Both the position numbers and the translations under genes were made by a program. The notes under the pieces are model-generated. The model saw only the letters and a program-made list of their open reading frames with translations. It did no database searches and was not told the DNA's origin. A DNA stretch of 64,000 bases from Diploptera punctata (taxonomy: Eukaryota; Arthropoda; Insecta; Blattodea; Blaberidae): assembly GCA_030220185.1 (NCBI GenBank), contig JASPKZ010007285.1, forward strand, positions 172,001 through 236,000. The letters are read 5' to 3'. Shown one piece after another: positions 41,521-52,385 of this stretch (position 1 is its first letter; each line of letters opens with the position of its first letter).

Positions 41521-41700
41521 ATAATGATTTGTGAGTAAACAGCTTAATTTTATTCGTTAAATAGTCCTAACAAATGCCACTCTTGATTTCCAAATTCTCT
41601 ACATAAATTCACTTCTCACTTCGTGAGTCGTGAATTTATCCATAACTTGGAAATCACTCGTGGCATTACGTATGACAAATACATTATTTTGGCGCGAATC
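41521..41700. repeat. R9 repeat with nested hairpins, copy 1
   Basis: AATGCCAC..GATTTCCAA pairs with TTGGAAATC..GTGGCATT, and inside it TAAATTCAC pairs with GTGAATTTA around cacttcgtga. The outer part matches 55445-56000. Confidence 0.6.
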
Positions 41701-41878
41701 TATATTTTTGCAGATAAAAACTTGTCACACAATTGGTAGAAAACTAGTAATAATGATAGATTAAGAATGTTTTGTGGGTTGCCTGATGTTTATGAATTAC
41801 ACTGTCTTTCCCTGGACAATATTTTTTACGTAAGAAGGGAGCTATTATTTTTTACACGCTTTATATTAGCTTGACCTG

Positions 41879-41879
<1 letters not shown>

Positions 41880-41925
<46 letters not shown>
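41880..41925. repeat. (ATCT)n microsatellite
   Basis: Eleven tandem tetranucleotide units, next to the pair of 165-bp repeats. Confidence 0.95.
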
Positions 41926-42230
41926 GTAACGGAAACTTTCAACGCGATTTTCACCCACTTAAAATCATCGGATCGACTTGAAACTTTGTATACTTGTAGA
42001 GGACCCGTGACAATACAATAATTTCATATTTATTTTCTAAAATCCTGGCCATAATCATCAGAAAATCAAAATAAGTGTTTTTGTATAAATGTAACGGAAT
42101 CTTTCAACGCGGTTTTCACCCACTTAGAAACATTGGATCGACTTGAAACTTTGTATACTTGTAGAGGACCCGTGACAATACAATAATTTCATATTCATTT
42201 ATTAAATACTTGTTAAAAAATATCGGATGG
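41926..42230 (+). repeat. two tandem copies of about 165 bp
   Basis: atgtaacgga..ctttcaacgcg.ttttcacccactt, gatcgacttgaaactttgta and gaggacccgtgacaataca occur at 41926 and about 42089 with high identity. Non-coding. Confidence 0.85.
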
Positions 42231-42574
42231 TAACACAAAAAAGTTATGTATCGAGAAACGTTTTTGTTATTGACTGCATGTTGGTTTCAAAGCGAGAAGA
42301 CGTGTTTATAAATGTCTCAAATAGTTTTTAAAACAACCCAGACCTCGGTATCTTTGCGCATTCATACTTTATCGTAGTTCAAAGTTTGTTTACTTAGGTG
42401 TCCCTTTTCATTTCCGATCGCGTTTGACTCTGCACTTCTTCAGGCTCAGAGCTCAGTGCTGTGATAATTGTTGACTGAAGTTTAACTGTGAGTGACTCTC
42501 AATTGTCTTTGGTTCTTGTGTTTTTCATAAAATTGTTTAATTTTATATTTATTATTATTGTATTATTTTAATTA

Positions 42575-42763
42575 TGAATATAGAAGCTAAGCGACGTAGT
42601 ATTGGCGAACTGCACAGTAAAGAACGGAATATAGTATTGAACATATTTAATTGTTTTTAAAGAAAACGAACATTACCCTGGTAGTTAGACAGCAGAAGCC
42701 ACCGTGTGTTCGGAACGTTTAATGTATAGAATAAGAAAGGAACAAACGAAAGGAGTTTATTAT
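42575..42763 (+). pseudogene. N-terminal fragment of a DDE transposase
   Basis: ATG at 42575 opens MNIEAKRRSIGELHSKERNI, VLNIFNCF stop. In another frame it continues ENEHYPGS stop TAEATVCSERLMYRIRKEQT. The pattern KER..VLN...F, then ATVCSER-MYRIRKE looks like the N-terminal helix-turn-helix of IS630-like insect transposases, the class of the pseudogene at 48440. It is cut off by the 144-bp satellite. Confidence 0.5.
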
Positions 42764-42764
42764 A

Positions 42765-44904
42765 AAAATGACATAATTTTAAAAGTTTTGAAAACTGAAA
42801 AAATGCAATCTAGAGGGTGTTTCCGGGACCTTATAATGCAAAAAATCCGGTCGAAATACAAAATTTCAAAATTGAGTTTCCCTAAGCTTATACTGTAGGA
42901 GTTTCCCCCCAAAAATGTCAAGATTTTATAAAGTTTGAAAACTGCAAAATTAGAATCTAAATTGTATTTGCAGGATTTATAATGCAAAAAAAAAAAAACA
43001 AACAAAATTTCAAATTTGCGTTTTCCATGGTTATAATAATAATGAGAATGTTCACACATTGTGTATTGTTTTGTATTTTTATTTGTCCCGTGCATATTCA
43101 CTTATGGTTTTCTTTCTTTCCATGGTTATAATCGTGCAGTTATTCCCAAAATGTAAAAGTTTTAGAAAATTTGAAAACAGCAAAAATACAATCTGGAGGG
43201 TGTGTCGGGGATTTATAATGCAAAATATTCGGTCCAAATCGAAAATTTGAAAATTGAGTTTTCCAAAGCTTTACTTTCGCATTTTTTTTTCTAAAAATGA
43301 CAAAATTTTAGAAATTTTCAAAGCTGCAAAAAATACAATCTAGAGGGCGTGTTCGGGACATTATAATGCAAAAAACACGGTCTAAACCCAAAATTTCCAA
43401 ATTGAGTTTTCCTAGACTATAGTTTAGGAGTTTTTGCGAAAAATGTCAAGATTTAAAAATTTTGAAAACTGCGAAATTTAGATGGCGCAGGGGGATTTAT
43501 AATGCTAAAAATCCGCTCTAAATCCAAAATTTCAATTTCTTTCCAAGCCTATAGTCTTGGAGTTTTTCCCAAATATGTCAAATTTTTCAAATTTCAAAAA
43601 CTGCAAAAATACAATCTAGATGGAGTGTCCGAGATTACAAATGCAAAAATTCCGGTCAAATCCAAAATTTCAAAATTGAGTTTTCCTAGTCTATGGTCTA
43701 GGTGATTTTCCCAAATACGTCAAGATTATAGCAATTTTGAAAACTGCAAAATTACAATTCAGATGGTGCGTGGGGATTAATAATACAAAAATTCAGTTCT
43801 AAATCCAAAAATTTATATTCTCTTTTCCAAGGCTACAGTCTTGGTGTTTTTTTTTTTAAATGTCAAATTTTGGAAATTTCAAAATCTGTAAAAATACAAT
43901 CTAGAGGGTGTGTCCGGAAATTATAATTTAAAAACTTTGGTCAAAATCCAAAATTAAAAAATGGAGTTTTCCAAGGAAATGTCAAAATGCTCGAAATATT
44001 AAGAACTCCCAAAATACTATCCAAAGGGTGTGCCCGGGATTTATAATACAAAATATCCGGTGTAAACCAAAATTTGAAAATTACGTTTTCTGAGGCTATA
44101 GTCCTGTGTTCGAAAAAAAGTCAAAATTTCCGAAATTTCAAAAACTACAAAAAATACAATCTAGAGGGTGTGTCCGGGATCTCCAATGCAAAAAATCCCG
44201 TCTATATCCAAAATTTCAAAATTGAGTTTTCCAAGTCTTGGTGTCTTGGTGTTATTCCAAAAAATGGCAAAGTTATCGAAATTTCAAAAACTACTATAAT
44301 ACATTCTAGAGTGCGTGCCCGGGATTTCTAATGCAAAAAGCCCGATATAAATACAAAATTTCAAAATTGAGTATTCTAAGGCTATAATCCTGGTGTTTTT
44401 CGAAGAAAGTCAAAATTTTCAAAATTTCAAAAACTGAAAATACAATCTACAGGGTGTGACCGGAATTTATAATGTAAAATGCTGGTCTAAAACCAAAATT
44501 TCAAAATTGCATTTTCCACGGCTATACTCCTGGTGTTTTTCCAAAAAAAATGTCAAAATTATCGAAATTTCAAAACGTGAAAAAAATACAATCTAGAGGT
44601 AACAGATTTCTAATGCAAAAATCTGGTCTAAATACAAAATTTGAAAATTTAGTTTTCCAATGTTACATACCTTGTGTTTTTTCCTAAAAATGTAAAAATA
44701 TTCGACATTTCAAAAACTGCTAAAGTAAAATCCAGAGGGTGTGTCCGGGAAATCTTAAGCAAAAAATCAGGTCTAAATGCAAAATTTCAAACAAGAATTT
44801 TCCAAGGCTATAAGTGTTTGTATTTTACCAAAAATGTCAAAATTTTAGAAATTAAAATACTGCTAAAATACAATCTAGAGGGTGTATCCCGGAATTCGAC
44901 GGAG
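42765..44904. repeat. diverged satellite, about 15 units of about 144 bp
   Basis: The landmark aatctagagggtgtgtccggga recurs near 42808, 42950, 43187, 43336, 43480, 43612, 43755, 43898, 44018, 44157, 44301, 44444, 44590, 44729 and 44872 (120-150 bp apart, one larger step). Each unit also has ataatgcaaaaaatccggtc, ccaaaatttcaaaattgagt and ttttccaaggctata. Units differ by many substitutions, so the array is old. 144 is 48 codons, and short frames recur, but all are broken by stops. Confidence 0.9.
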
Positions 44905-44935
44905 ATAACCTCATTCTTGGTCTATCAACTCAGAG
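44905..44935 (-). mobile_element. LINE-A sliver between two satellites
   Basis: acctcattcttggtctatcaact matches the LINE-A GRPRMRW region (minus). About 25-30 bp only. Confidence 0.45.
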
Positions 44936-46085
44936 GAAAGCCCTTAAGTGAGCGGAAAAGCGCTCGGTGAGCGGAGAAGCACTCAGTGACCGGAAACGCG
45001 CTAAGTGAGCGGAAAAGCGCTCAGTGAGCTGAAAAACGGCTAGTGAGCGGAAAAGCGCTTAGTGAGCGGAAAACGCTCTGTGATCAGAAACGCTCTGTGA
45101 TCAGAAACGCTCCGTGAGCGGAAAAGACATCCATGAACGTAAAAGCACTCAGGTAGCGGAAAATCGCTCAGTGAGCGGAAGAAGAAGTCAGTCAGCGGAA
45201 AAGTCTTCAGTGAGCAGAAAAGCGCTCAGTGAGCGGAGAAACGCTCAGTGAGTGGAGAAACGCTCAGTGAGTGGAGAAACGCTCAGTGAGTGGAGAAGCG
45301 CTCAGTGAGCGGAGAAGCGCTCATTTAGCGGAAAATAGCTCAGTGAGCAGGAAAGCGCTAAGTGAGCCGAAAAGCGCACAGTGAGCTCAAAATCGCTCAG
45401 TGAGCGGAAAACCGCTCAGTGAGTGGAAAAGTGTTCAGATAGCGGAAAAGCGCTCAGTGAACGGAATAGAGCTCAGTGAGTGGAAAGGCGTCAATGACCG
45501 AAAAGGCGCTCTGTGAGTGGAAAAGCGGTCAGTGAGTGGAAACGCCCTCAGTGAGAGAGAAAACGCGTCAAGTGAGAGGTAACATGCTCAGTGACCGGAA
45601 AAGCGCACAGTGACCGGAAAAGCGCACAGAGACCGGAAAAGCGCACAGTGGCCGGAAAAGCGCACAGTGGCCGGAAAAGCGCTTAGTGAGAGAGAAAACC
45701 CGCCCAACGAGAGGAAACGCACTTAGTAACCGCAAAAGCGATCAGCGAGTTGATAAGCGCTCTGTAAGCGGAAAAGCGTACAGTGAGCGGAGAAGCGCTC
45801 AGTGAGCGGAGAAGCGCTCAGTTAGCGGAGAAGCGCTCAGTGAGCTAAAACATTTCGCTCACTGAGCGGAAAACAGTTCAGTGAGCTGAAAAGCGCTCAG
45901 AGAGGGAAAAGTCATGAATGAACGGAAAAGCGCTCAGCAAGCGCAAAACCGCTCAGTGGTCGGGAAAATACCTTAATGAGCGGAACAATAGCTACATGAG
46001 CGAAAAAGCACTCAGTGAGCGGTAAAACTATCAATAAACGGAAAAGCGCTCAGCGATCATGAAGCTGAAAAGTGCTCACTGAGGG
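44936..46085. repeat. 19-bp minisatellite with palindromic unit
   Basis: About 60 variants of GTGAGCGGAAAAGCGCTCA. The unit contains CGCTCA-G-TGAGCG, a 6-bp inverted repeat around one base, separated by GAAAA. Many units carry substitutions or 1-3 bp indels (for example ccggaaaagcgcacag). The purine spacer gives a strand bias. Confidence 0.9.
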
Positions 46086-48000
46086 AAAACCGCTTACACG
46101 CATCTACGCTTACGCGCTTACGCGCTTGTACGCTTGTACGCTTGTACGCTTGTACGCTTGTACGCTTGTACGCTTGTACGCTTGTACGCTTGTACGCTTG
46201 TACGCTTGTACGCTTGTACGCTTGTACGCTTGTACGCTTGTACGCTTGTACGCTTGTACGCTTGTACGCTTGTACGCTTGTACGCTTGTACGCTTGTACG
46301 CCTTGTACGCTTGTACGCTTGTACGCTTGTACGCTTGTACGCTTGTACGCTTGTACGCTTGTACGCTTGTACGCTTGTACGCTTGTACGCTTGTACGCTT
46401 GTACGCTTGTACGCTTGTACGCTTGTACGCTTGTACGCTTGTACGCTTGTACGCTTGTACGCTTGTACGCTTGTACGCTTGTACGCTTGTACGCTTGTAC
46501 GCTTGTACGCTTGTACGCTTGTACGCTTGTACGCTTGTACGCTTGTACGCTTGTACGCTTGTACGCTTGTACGCTTGTACGCTTGTACGCTTGTACGCTT
46601 GTACGCTTGCTTGTACGCTTGTACGCTTGTACGCTTGTACGCTTGTACGCTTGTACGCTTGTACGCTTGTACGCTTGTACGCTTGTACGCTTGTACGCTT
46701 GTACGCTTGTACGCTTGTACGCTTGTACGCTTGTACGCTTGTACGCTTGTACGCTTGTACGCTTGTACGCTTGTACGCTTGTACGCTTGTACGCTTGTAC
46801 GCTGTACGCTTGTACGCTTGTACGCTTGTACGCTTGTACGCTTGTACGCTTGTACGCTTGTACGCTTGTACGCTTGTACGCTTGTACGCTTGTACGCTTG
46901 TACGCTTGTACGCTTGTACGCTTGTACGCTTGTACGCTTGTACGCTTGTACGCTTGTACGCTTGTACGCTTGTACGCTTGTACGCTTGTACGCTTGTACG
47001 CTTGTACGCTTGTACGCTTGTACGCTTGTACGCTTGTACGCTTGTACGCTTGTACGCTTGTACGCTTGTACGCTTGTACGCTTGTACGCTTGTACGCTTG
47101 TACGCTTGTACGCTTGTACGCTTGTACGCTTGTACGCTTGTACGCTTGTACGCTTGTACGCTTGTACGCTTGTACGCTTGTACGCTTGTACGCTTGTACG
47201 CTTGTACGCTTGTACGCTTGTACGCTTGTACGCTTGTACGCTTGTACGCTTGTACGCTTGTACGCTTGTACGCTTGTACGCTTGTACGCTTGTACGCTTG
47301 TACGCTTGTACGCTTGTACGCTTGTACGCTTGTACGCTTGTACGCTTGTACGCTTATACGCTTATACGCTTATACGCTTATACGCTTATACGCTTATACG
47401 CTTATACGCTTATACGCTTATACGCTTATACGCTTATACGCTAATACGCTTATACGCTTATACGCTTATACGCTTATACGCTTATACGCCTATACGCTTA
47501 TACGCCTATACGCCTATACGCCTATACGCCTATACGCCTATACGCCTATACGCTTTTACGCTTTTACGCTTTTACGCTTTTACGCTTTTACGCTTTTACG
47601 CTTTTACGCTTTTACGCTTTTACGCTTTTACGCTTTTACGCTTTTACGCTTTTACGCTTTTACGCTTTTACGCTTTTACGCTTTTACGCTTTTACGCTTT
47701 TACGCTTTTACGCTTTTACGCTTATACGCTTATACGCTTATACGCCTTTACGCTTTTTCGCTTTTACGCTTTTACGCTTTTACGCTTTTACGCTTTTACG
47801 CTTTTACGCTTTTACGCTTTTACGCTTTTACGCTTTTACGCTTCTACGCTTTTACGCTTTTACGCTTATACGCTTATACGCTTATACGCTTGTACGCTTT
47901 TACGCTTTTACGTTTCGACGCTTTTACGGTTTTACGCTTTTACGCTTTTTCGCTTTTACGCTTATACGGTTTTACTCTTTACCGCTTTACCACTGTACTG
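46086..48000. repeat. 8-bp satellite in variant blocks
   Basis: CTTGTACG repeats about 155 times from about 46120 to 47352. Then blocks of CTTATACG (47353-47485), CCTATACG mixed (to about 47545), CTTTTACG (to 47720), CTTATACG (to 47745) and CTTTTACG again, decaying by 48000. Phase breaks: an extra C at about 46302, a 4-bp partial unit at about 46608 and a lost T at about 46803. Long plus-strand frames (up to 705 codons) read RLYACTLV and are artefacts of a 24-bp frame cycle. Confidence 0.97.
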
Positions 48001-48057
48001 CTTTTCCGTTTATCCGTTTTGCGCTTTTGTTTTCGTTATTCTGATTATGGTTATTAT

Positions 48058-48058
48058 G

Positions 48059-48136
<78 letters not shown>
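48058..48136. repeat. (ATT)n microsatellite
   Basis: About 26 units, right end of the satellite cluster. Confidence 0.95.
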
Positions 48137-48189
48137 TTATATTGAATCCCCCTGATTATCATTTCGATATTTTTGTTGTTGTGTTTTAG

Positions 48190-48340
48190 CATTGACCAAT
48201 CACATTTCAATGAATTTTGATTTGTAACCAATTACAGTCGTTTTATACATCGATTTTATCACTTTAAAGTCAAGCTTCTCCTTTTAAACTTTCTGAATAG
48301 GTCACACTATTATTTTGCAGTGACTGACTCTCTAAGAGGT
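48190..48340 (+). repeat. R8 repeat, copy 2
   Basis: Same orientation as 40880-41060 (gaccaatcacatttcaatga, ttctgaataggtcacactat, ttttgcagtgactga). Directly precedes the DDE transposase remnant. Confidence 0.6.
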
Positions 48341-48439
48341 ACGTTGAATATAACATACCATGCATTCAACAATCAAATTAATTACTTGGGAAGTTGCATA
48401 GAACGTAGCAAAGAAGAAACCTAAACGAGAGAGCAAACA

Positions 48440-50006
48440 AAAAAAATGCCAGATTAATGAAGCACGATGGAATAGTACAAAGCGGAGTCCGCCGCATCGT
48501 TCATTCCTTGTTCCTTGAGAACATAACCACCAACACTAAGCAATGATGCGCTACCTCGAGGTCTACTTTAAATAGATTTCTTCACGATTTAGGATTTGAA
48601 TGTGTAAGCAGGACCAACAAATGCGCCCTTATTCAAAGGGATGATATAATCAGGTGGCGTCATAAATATCTCAAAGATTTAAACTAATTTAGGAATGAAG
48701 AGAAATCTATTTCTATACAGTTGAGTCTTGGGTAAACATAGGTCACACCGTGACAAAATAATGGAAAGATACCAACATTAGAAGTGCTCGTCAAGCAGCA
48801 ATTGAGGGTGTTAGCACAGGTCTTAGGCCACCTAGGGGTCGTGGGCCAAGATTTGCGTTGGTTCATGCAGGGAATGAACATGGTGCCGAGTTAACATTTC
48901 TGTTATAAGATTCATGATGTGTTCCGTTGAGGTATTATTCAAAATTAAAATATAAAATTATGGAATATTCACCTGAAAGGTCCGTCTCCTCAACTTAATT
49001 ATTTATTTAACTGTAGCTCTTTCAGGACTTGTCCCATCATCGGCAGGATTCAAAACTGGTGTTTCACTGAAGATCTGGTAGAGGGGGTTACATGTATTGA
49101 TAAACGAAAACGGACCCAATACATGTAACCCCCTCTACAAAATCTTCAGTGAAACAACAGTTTTGAATCCTGCCGATGATGGGGCAAGTCCCGAAAGCGC
49201 TACAGTTAAATAATTAATTAAGTTGAGGAGACAGATCTTTCAGGTGAATATTCCATAATTTTATATTTTAATTCTTAACATTTCTGTGTCAAAAGAACAC
49301 GGTAGACTCCACGGTGAAATGACAGGTGAAGTGTATGAAAAGTGGTTCGCCTAGCAATTGATGCCCAGTGTTTCTGAAGGACCTGTGACAGTATTAGACA
49401 ATGCCGGCTATCATAATCGGAAAAGCGAACGTTTGCCTACAACTTCCTGGTGAAAAGATAAGATTATAGAGTGGCTCAATCAAAAGAAAATCCATTTTGA
49501 AAGTGATATGTTAAAACGGGAGCTTCTTTTTTTATTGTGACTCAAAACAGAGACACTTATGATAAATGCATAATTGATCAGATGGCTAAATCAGCAGGAA
49601 AACATGTTCATCGCTTGCCACCATACCACTGCGAACTTAATCCTATGGGCACAAGTGAAGAACTATATAAAAATTAAAAACGTCTCATTAAAAAAAAAAA
49701 GAAATGAGATACTTAATTTCGGCTGCATACCAACACGTTACAGTACAAAATTGGGCAACTACTTGGACCATACAAAGAAAATTGAAAGAGATCTCTGGAA
49801 AGCAGACGAGATTCAAGATGACGAGGAACCATTTTTGATACATTTGTCATCAACATCATCATCATAATCTTCTTCTTCTTCATCGCCTTCCTCCTTCCAT
49901 GCATCGCCCACTGGTTCCAATTCGGCTAAACCTGGACCATCCAGAGACACAGAGGAATTTATGGAAGGAATAACACCATTACCAGAGGATTGTGGACAGG
50001 CTTGAT
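48440..50006 (+). pseudogene. DDE transposase (IS630/Tc1-like) pseudogene
   Basis: Readable in shifting frames: LGFECVSRTNKCALIQRDD and IIRWRHKYLKDL (48590-48682); VESWVNIGHTV (YT.ES, where the family has an Asp) and ARQAAIEGVSTGLRPPRG before the insertion; after it VLDNAGYHN (second catalytic Asp), IIEWLNQKKIHFE, MAKSAGKHVHRLPPYHCELN and WAQVKNYIK (region of the third acidic residue). An acidic, Ser-rich tail follows. Many stops and shifts, a 371-bp PLE inside, and the first Asp position reads Glu or Val (TVES). Not functional. Confidence 0.75.
48904..49274. mobile_element. P2 PLE inverted pair with 13-bp TSD
   Basis: Arms of about 150 bp (aattaaaatataaaattatg... to ...aggggttacatgtattg) are inverse around gataaacgaaaacggaccc. 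TTAACATTTCTGT at 48891-48903 and 49275-49287 is an exact TSD in the transposase pseudogene. Each arm holds CCGATGA, a hairpin GGG.caagt.CCC and GAAAG (49170-49196 on plus), a worn hammerhead-like core. No coding sequence. Confidence 0.75.
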
Positions 50007-50149
50007 GGTATGTAACGTATTTTAAGTATTACTTTCCTATTATTATTATTATATTCGTAAACAATAGTAATATTATAAAAGCTTTAATATTATTGTATTA
50101 ATTAAAAATGTTAATATTATGATAATTATTAAATATTCAATTAAATATC

Positions 50150-50215
50150 TTCTCTTCTTCTTCCTTTCAAGTATTAGGCCAAGGCCTGTTACGATCCTAT
50201 AGAAAATTTTCCCTT
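50150..50215 (-). mobile_element. LINE-H terminal fragment
   Basis: cttcttcttccttt, then attaggccaaggcctgttac and gatcctatagaaaattttcc: reverse complement of the LINE-H end at 31640-31690. Confidence 0.7.
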
Positions 50216-50560
50216 ATGGGAAATTCTCATATAAGACTTGAAAGCATAATAATAGTCCCTTCGATTGGTTGCTGGCCAAAGGAAGGGAAGACCAGTGATG
50301 GGGCTGCCATCTTATAGCCTCTGGTCAGGCTTTCTGGAGAAGAAAAGAAAATAAAGGAAAGAAGAAATGGAAGAAAGGAAGGACTCCCTAGCCCTCGGAT
50401 GCCCTAATAGCGTCGGGGTCGAAAAAACAAGAGTTAACCAAGAGAGGTTAGATACTAAAGTTAAAAGAGTGCAAAACACAAGTAAGTGGAAGAAATGTTT
50501 TGCACAGCTTGGGCACCTTGTGGTCGCCATCCACATATCCCCTAGATGAGGACCCCTGAG
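50216..50560 (+). repeat. R5 dispersed repeat, copy 2
   Basis: Inverse of 37612-37965. Here it joins a LINE-H end on the left instead of (TA)n. The 60-codon frame at 50367 reads RKDSLALGCPNSVGVEKTRV without a known domain. Confidence 0.75.
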
Positions 50561-50952
50561 GGCTTCAATTAAATATAAATTCTTATAATATTATATTCTT
50601 ACAAAATTAAAATAAATTATATGTTAAAGTGATTATAACTGCTGTATTTGTTTATGTAGGATATTTCTTGATATAGACCTATATTATAAATTTAATTTAT
50701 TATAACTTAACTAGCCTATATCATAATTAATTACAATTTATGATAATTTATATTTTCCCCTAGTATTATAATGTATGCATTTAAATCTCGCTCTGAGCTT
50801 TTTGGCGTTAAATTCGTAGACCTAAATACTTGTATTTTCATTTGATCAATAGGGCATAAGGTGGACGTATATGAAAATAACAAATATATCGGACATTTCT
50901 CGTTTTTTCACTCAAGATTTAAGCGTTTTGACATCTGTTCCTTGCCTCGCAC
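50561..50952. other. no recognisable feature
   Basis: AT-rich spacer. Confidence 0.4.
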
Positions 50953-50984
50953 ATGAGAGCATATAACAGAAATTTAGAATATTC

Positions 50985-51355
50985 AAAATATGCTAACCAT
51001 CTATTCCAATTTAATCATTGTTTCGATCCAAATTTTGAAATTTTACATGTTTGTGATAAGGGTAAGAAGTTAGACCTTTTGGAGGCTGTAGAAATAAATA
51101 AATTGAAAAGTAGTAATAAACTGTTAAATTCTCAACTCGATTTGAATGAATCGCCTTTGTTAAATTTAAAAATTTAAATAAATTATTGTTGTATTGTTGC
51201 TTAGATCAGTTGATATGTACTATAATAACACAATTCATAATTTCTTAACATGTCTGAAGAAGGTACAGTGTACCGAAACAACTGTAACTGAATTATATCT
51301 TAATAAATATGAAAATCAAATAAAACTAAGTTTTATTTTTATTTAATTAATAAAT
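50985..51355 (+). mobile_element. P1 PLE 3' fragment with longest coding remnant
   Basis: The frame at 50953-51177 encodes YANHLFQFNHCFDPNFEILH, VCDKGKKLDLLEAVEINKLK and NSQLDLNESPLL, stop. NHCFD plus CDKGKKLDLLE fits the region after the GIY-YIG active site in PLE proteins. The hammerhead-like core follows at 51254-51286, then the AT-rich end. Endonuclease catalytic and RT parts are lost. Confidence 0.75.
51254..51286 (+). ncRNA. hammerhead-ribozyme-like motif (P1)
   Basis: CTGAAGA, GGTAC-AGT-GTACC, GAAAC, then GTA instead of GTC at the cleavage triplet (still an NUH). Confidence 0.45.
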
Positions 51356-51524
51356 TTACTTTGTCCAGTAACTCCTAAAATAGGGGAGATTAATGCCAAC
51401 ATAGAGCTGTCATGTTATTGTATTCTATAGAGATATTAATTTATTGATACGAACATCTAATCAATACTAATAAAATTCATTGTTAAAACCGTTGAGGTGG
51501 AGAGTCATAAAATAAATAAGTTAA

Positions 51525-52077
51525 AATATACCTTCTTAGGTAAGCTCCGTCGTCCCCAACTTGTAAAATATGTCATCTTTATGCCTGTAGTCCTTTCATA
51601 ACATCCGTTCCATCTTCAGCAGGTCCCTCTTCGCTACAAGATCCAGTATGATGGTTCATGCTCCTGGTCCTAATGTGGAAAGTCTAATTACGCTAAGCCC
51701 ATAATAAACTCCGGCCATAAAATGAACTCAATAGAAGACACCCTTACAATAGTACACAAAGAGGGAAATGCAACTAAAATCAACATGTTGGAAGACCTGA
51801 AAATTATCAAGGAAATAGACAACAAGCTTTTAATAAATAAAAGCTCTCCCAGACTAAACAACCCACTATAGGATATCGTCAGGAAGAAGCTTTACTCACG
51901 ACAACATCACATTAGGACCAGCAGCACCAACCATCATACTAGATGTTGCAGCGAAGAGGGTCCTGCTGAAGATGGAACGAATGTTCTGAAAGGCCTACAG
52001 GCATAAATAATACATATTTTATAAGTTGGGGACGACGGAGCTTACCTAAGAAGGTATATTTTAACTTATTTTATTTT
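51525..52077. mobile_element. P3 PLE-like element with inverted termini
   Basis: Arms 51525-51670 and 51930-52077 are inverse (aaaatataccttcttaggta, agctccgtcgtccccaactt, ctacaggcat..). Between them, plus strand: SIEDTLTIVHKEGNATKINM and LEDLKIIKEIDNKLLINKSS, matching the position of the PLE C-terminal KGKKLD.LE.LEI tail. Each arm has CTGAAGA, a GGAAC/GTT hairpin and GAAAG. ACGAACATC at 51450 and 52078 may be the TSD. Confidence 0.6.
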
Positions 52078-52142
52078 ACGAACATCAAAACTACTTTAGG
52101 CTTACTGCCCGTGCCATCCATTTGTAAATATTACACTTATTT

Positions 52143-52385
52143 TTACTCTAGTAAAGAATGGGAAATGAAAGACGTGCATGGAAACTTCTTGCAGGAAAAT
52201 CAGAGTTAAAACGCCGAGTTCACACACCAAGAACGAGGTGGGAGAATAACATTAACCATTACTTGAGGGAAGTCAATTATACAAGGGAAGGTTCGAAAAC
52301 ATTCTCTCAAGATAGTGATGTATGGAGAGCTTATGTCCGCGCGGCCATGGATTCGATAGTGCCAGTGAGTTGGTTAGTTATTTAG
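52143..52385 (+). mobile_element. LINE-A 3' fragment
   Basis: The frame at 52158-52385 reads GNERRAWKLLAGKSELKRRV, RTRWENNINHYLREVNYT and VWRAYVRAAMDS, with gttggttagtta tail. PVGRPRM is altered to VHTPRTR. Confidence 0.85.

Noticed and set aside
45000..46085. Array of regulatory operators or CRISPR repeats with 19-bp palindromes
   Set aside because: Units are contiguous and variable with no spacers; a minisatellite explains them.
46072..48189. Plus-strand frames of 436, 667 and 705 codons
   Set aside because: They are translations of the 8-bp satellite (RLYACTLV repeated in all three frames) and its ATT tail; no protein gene is implied.
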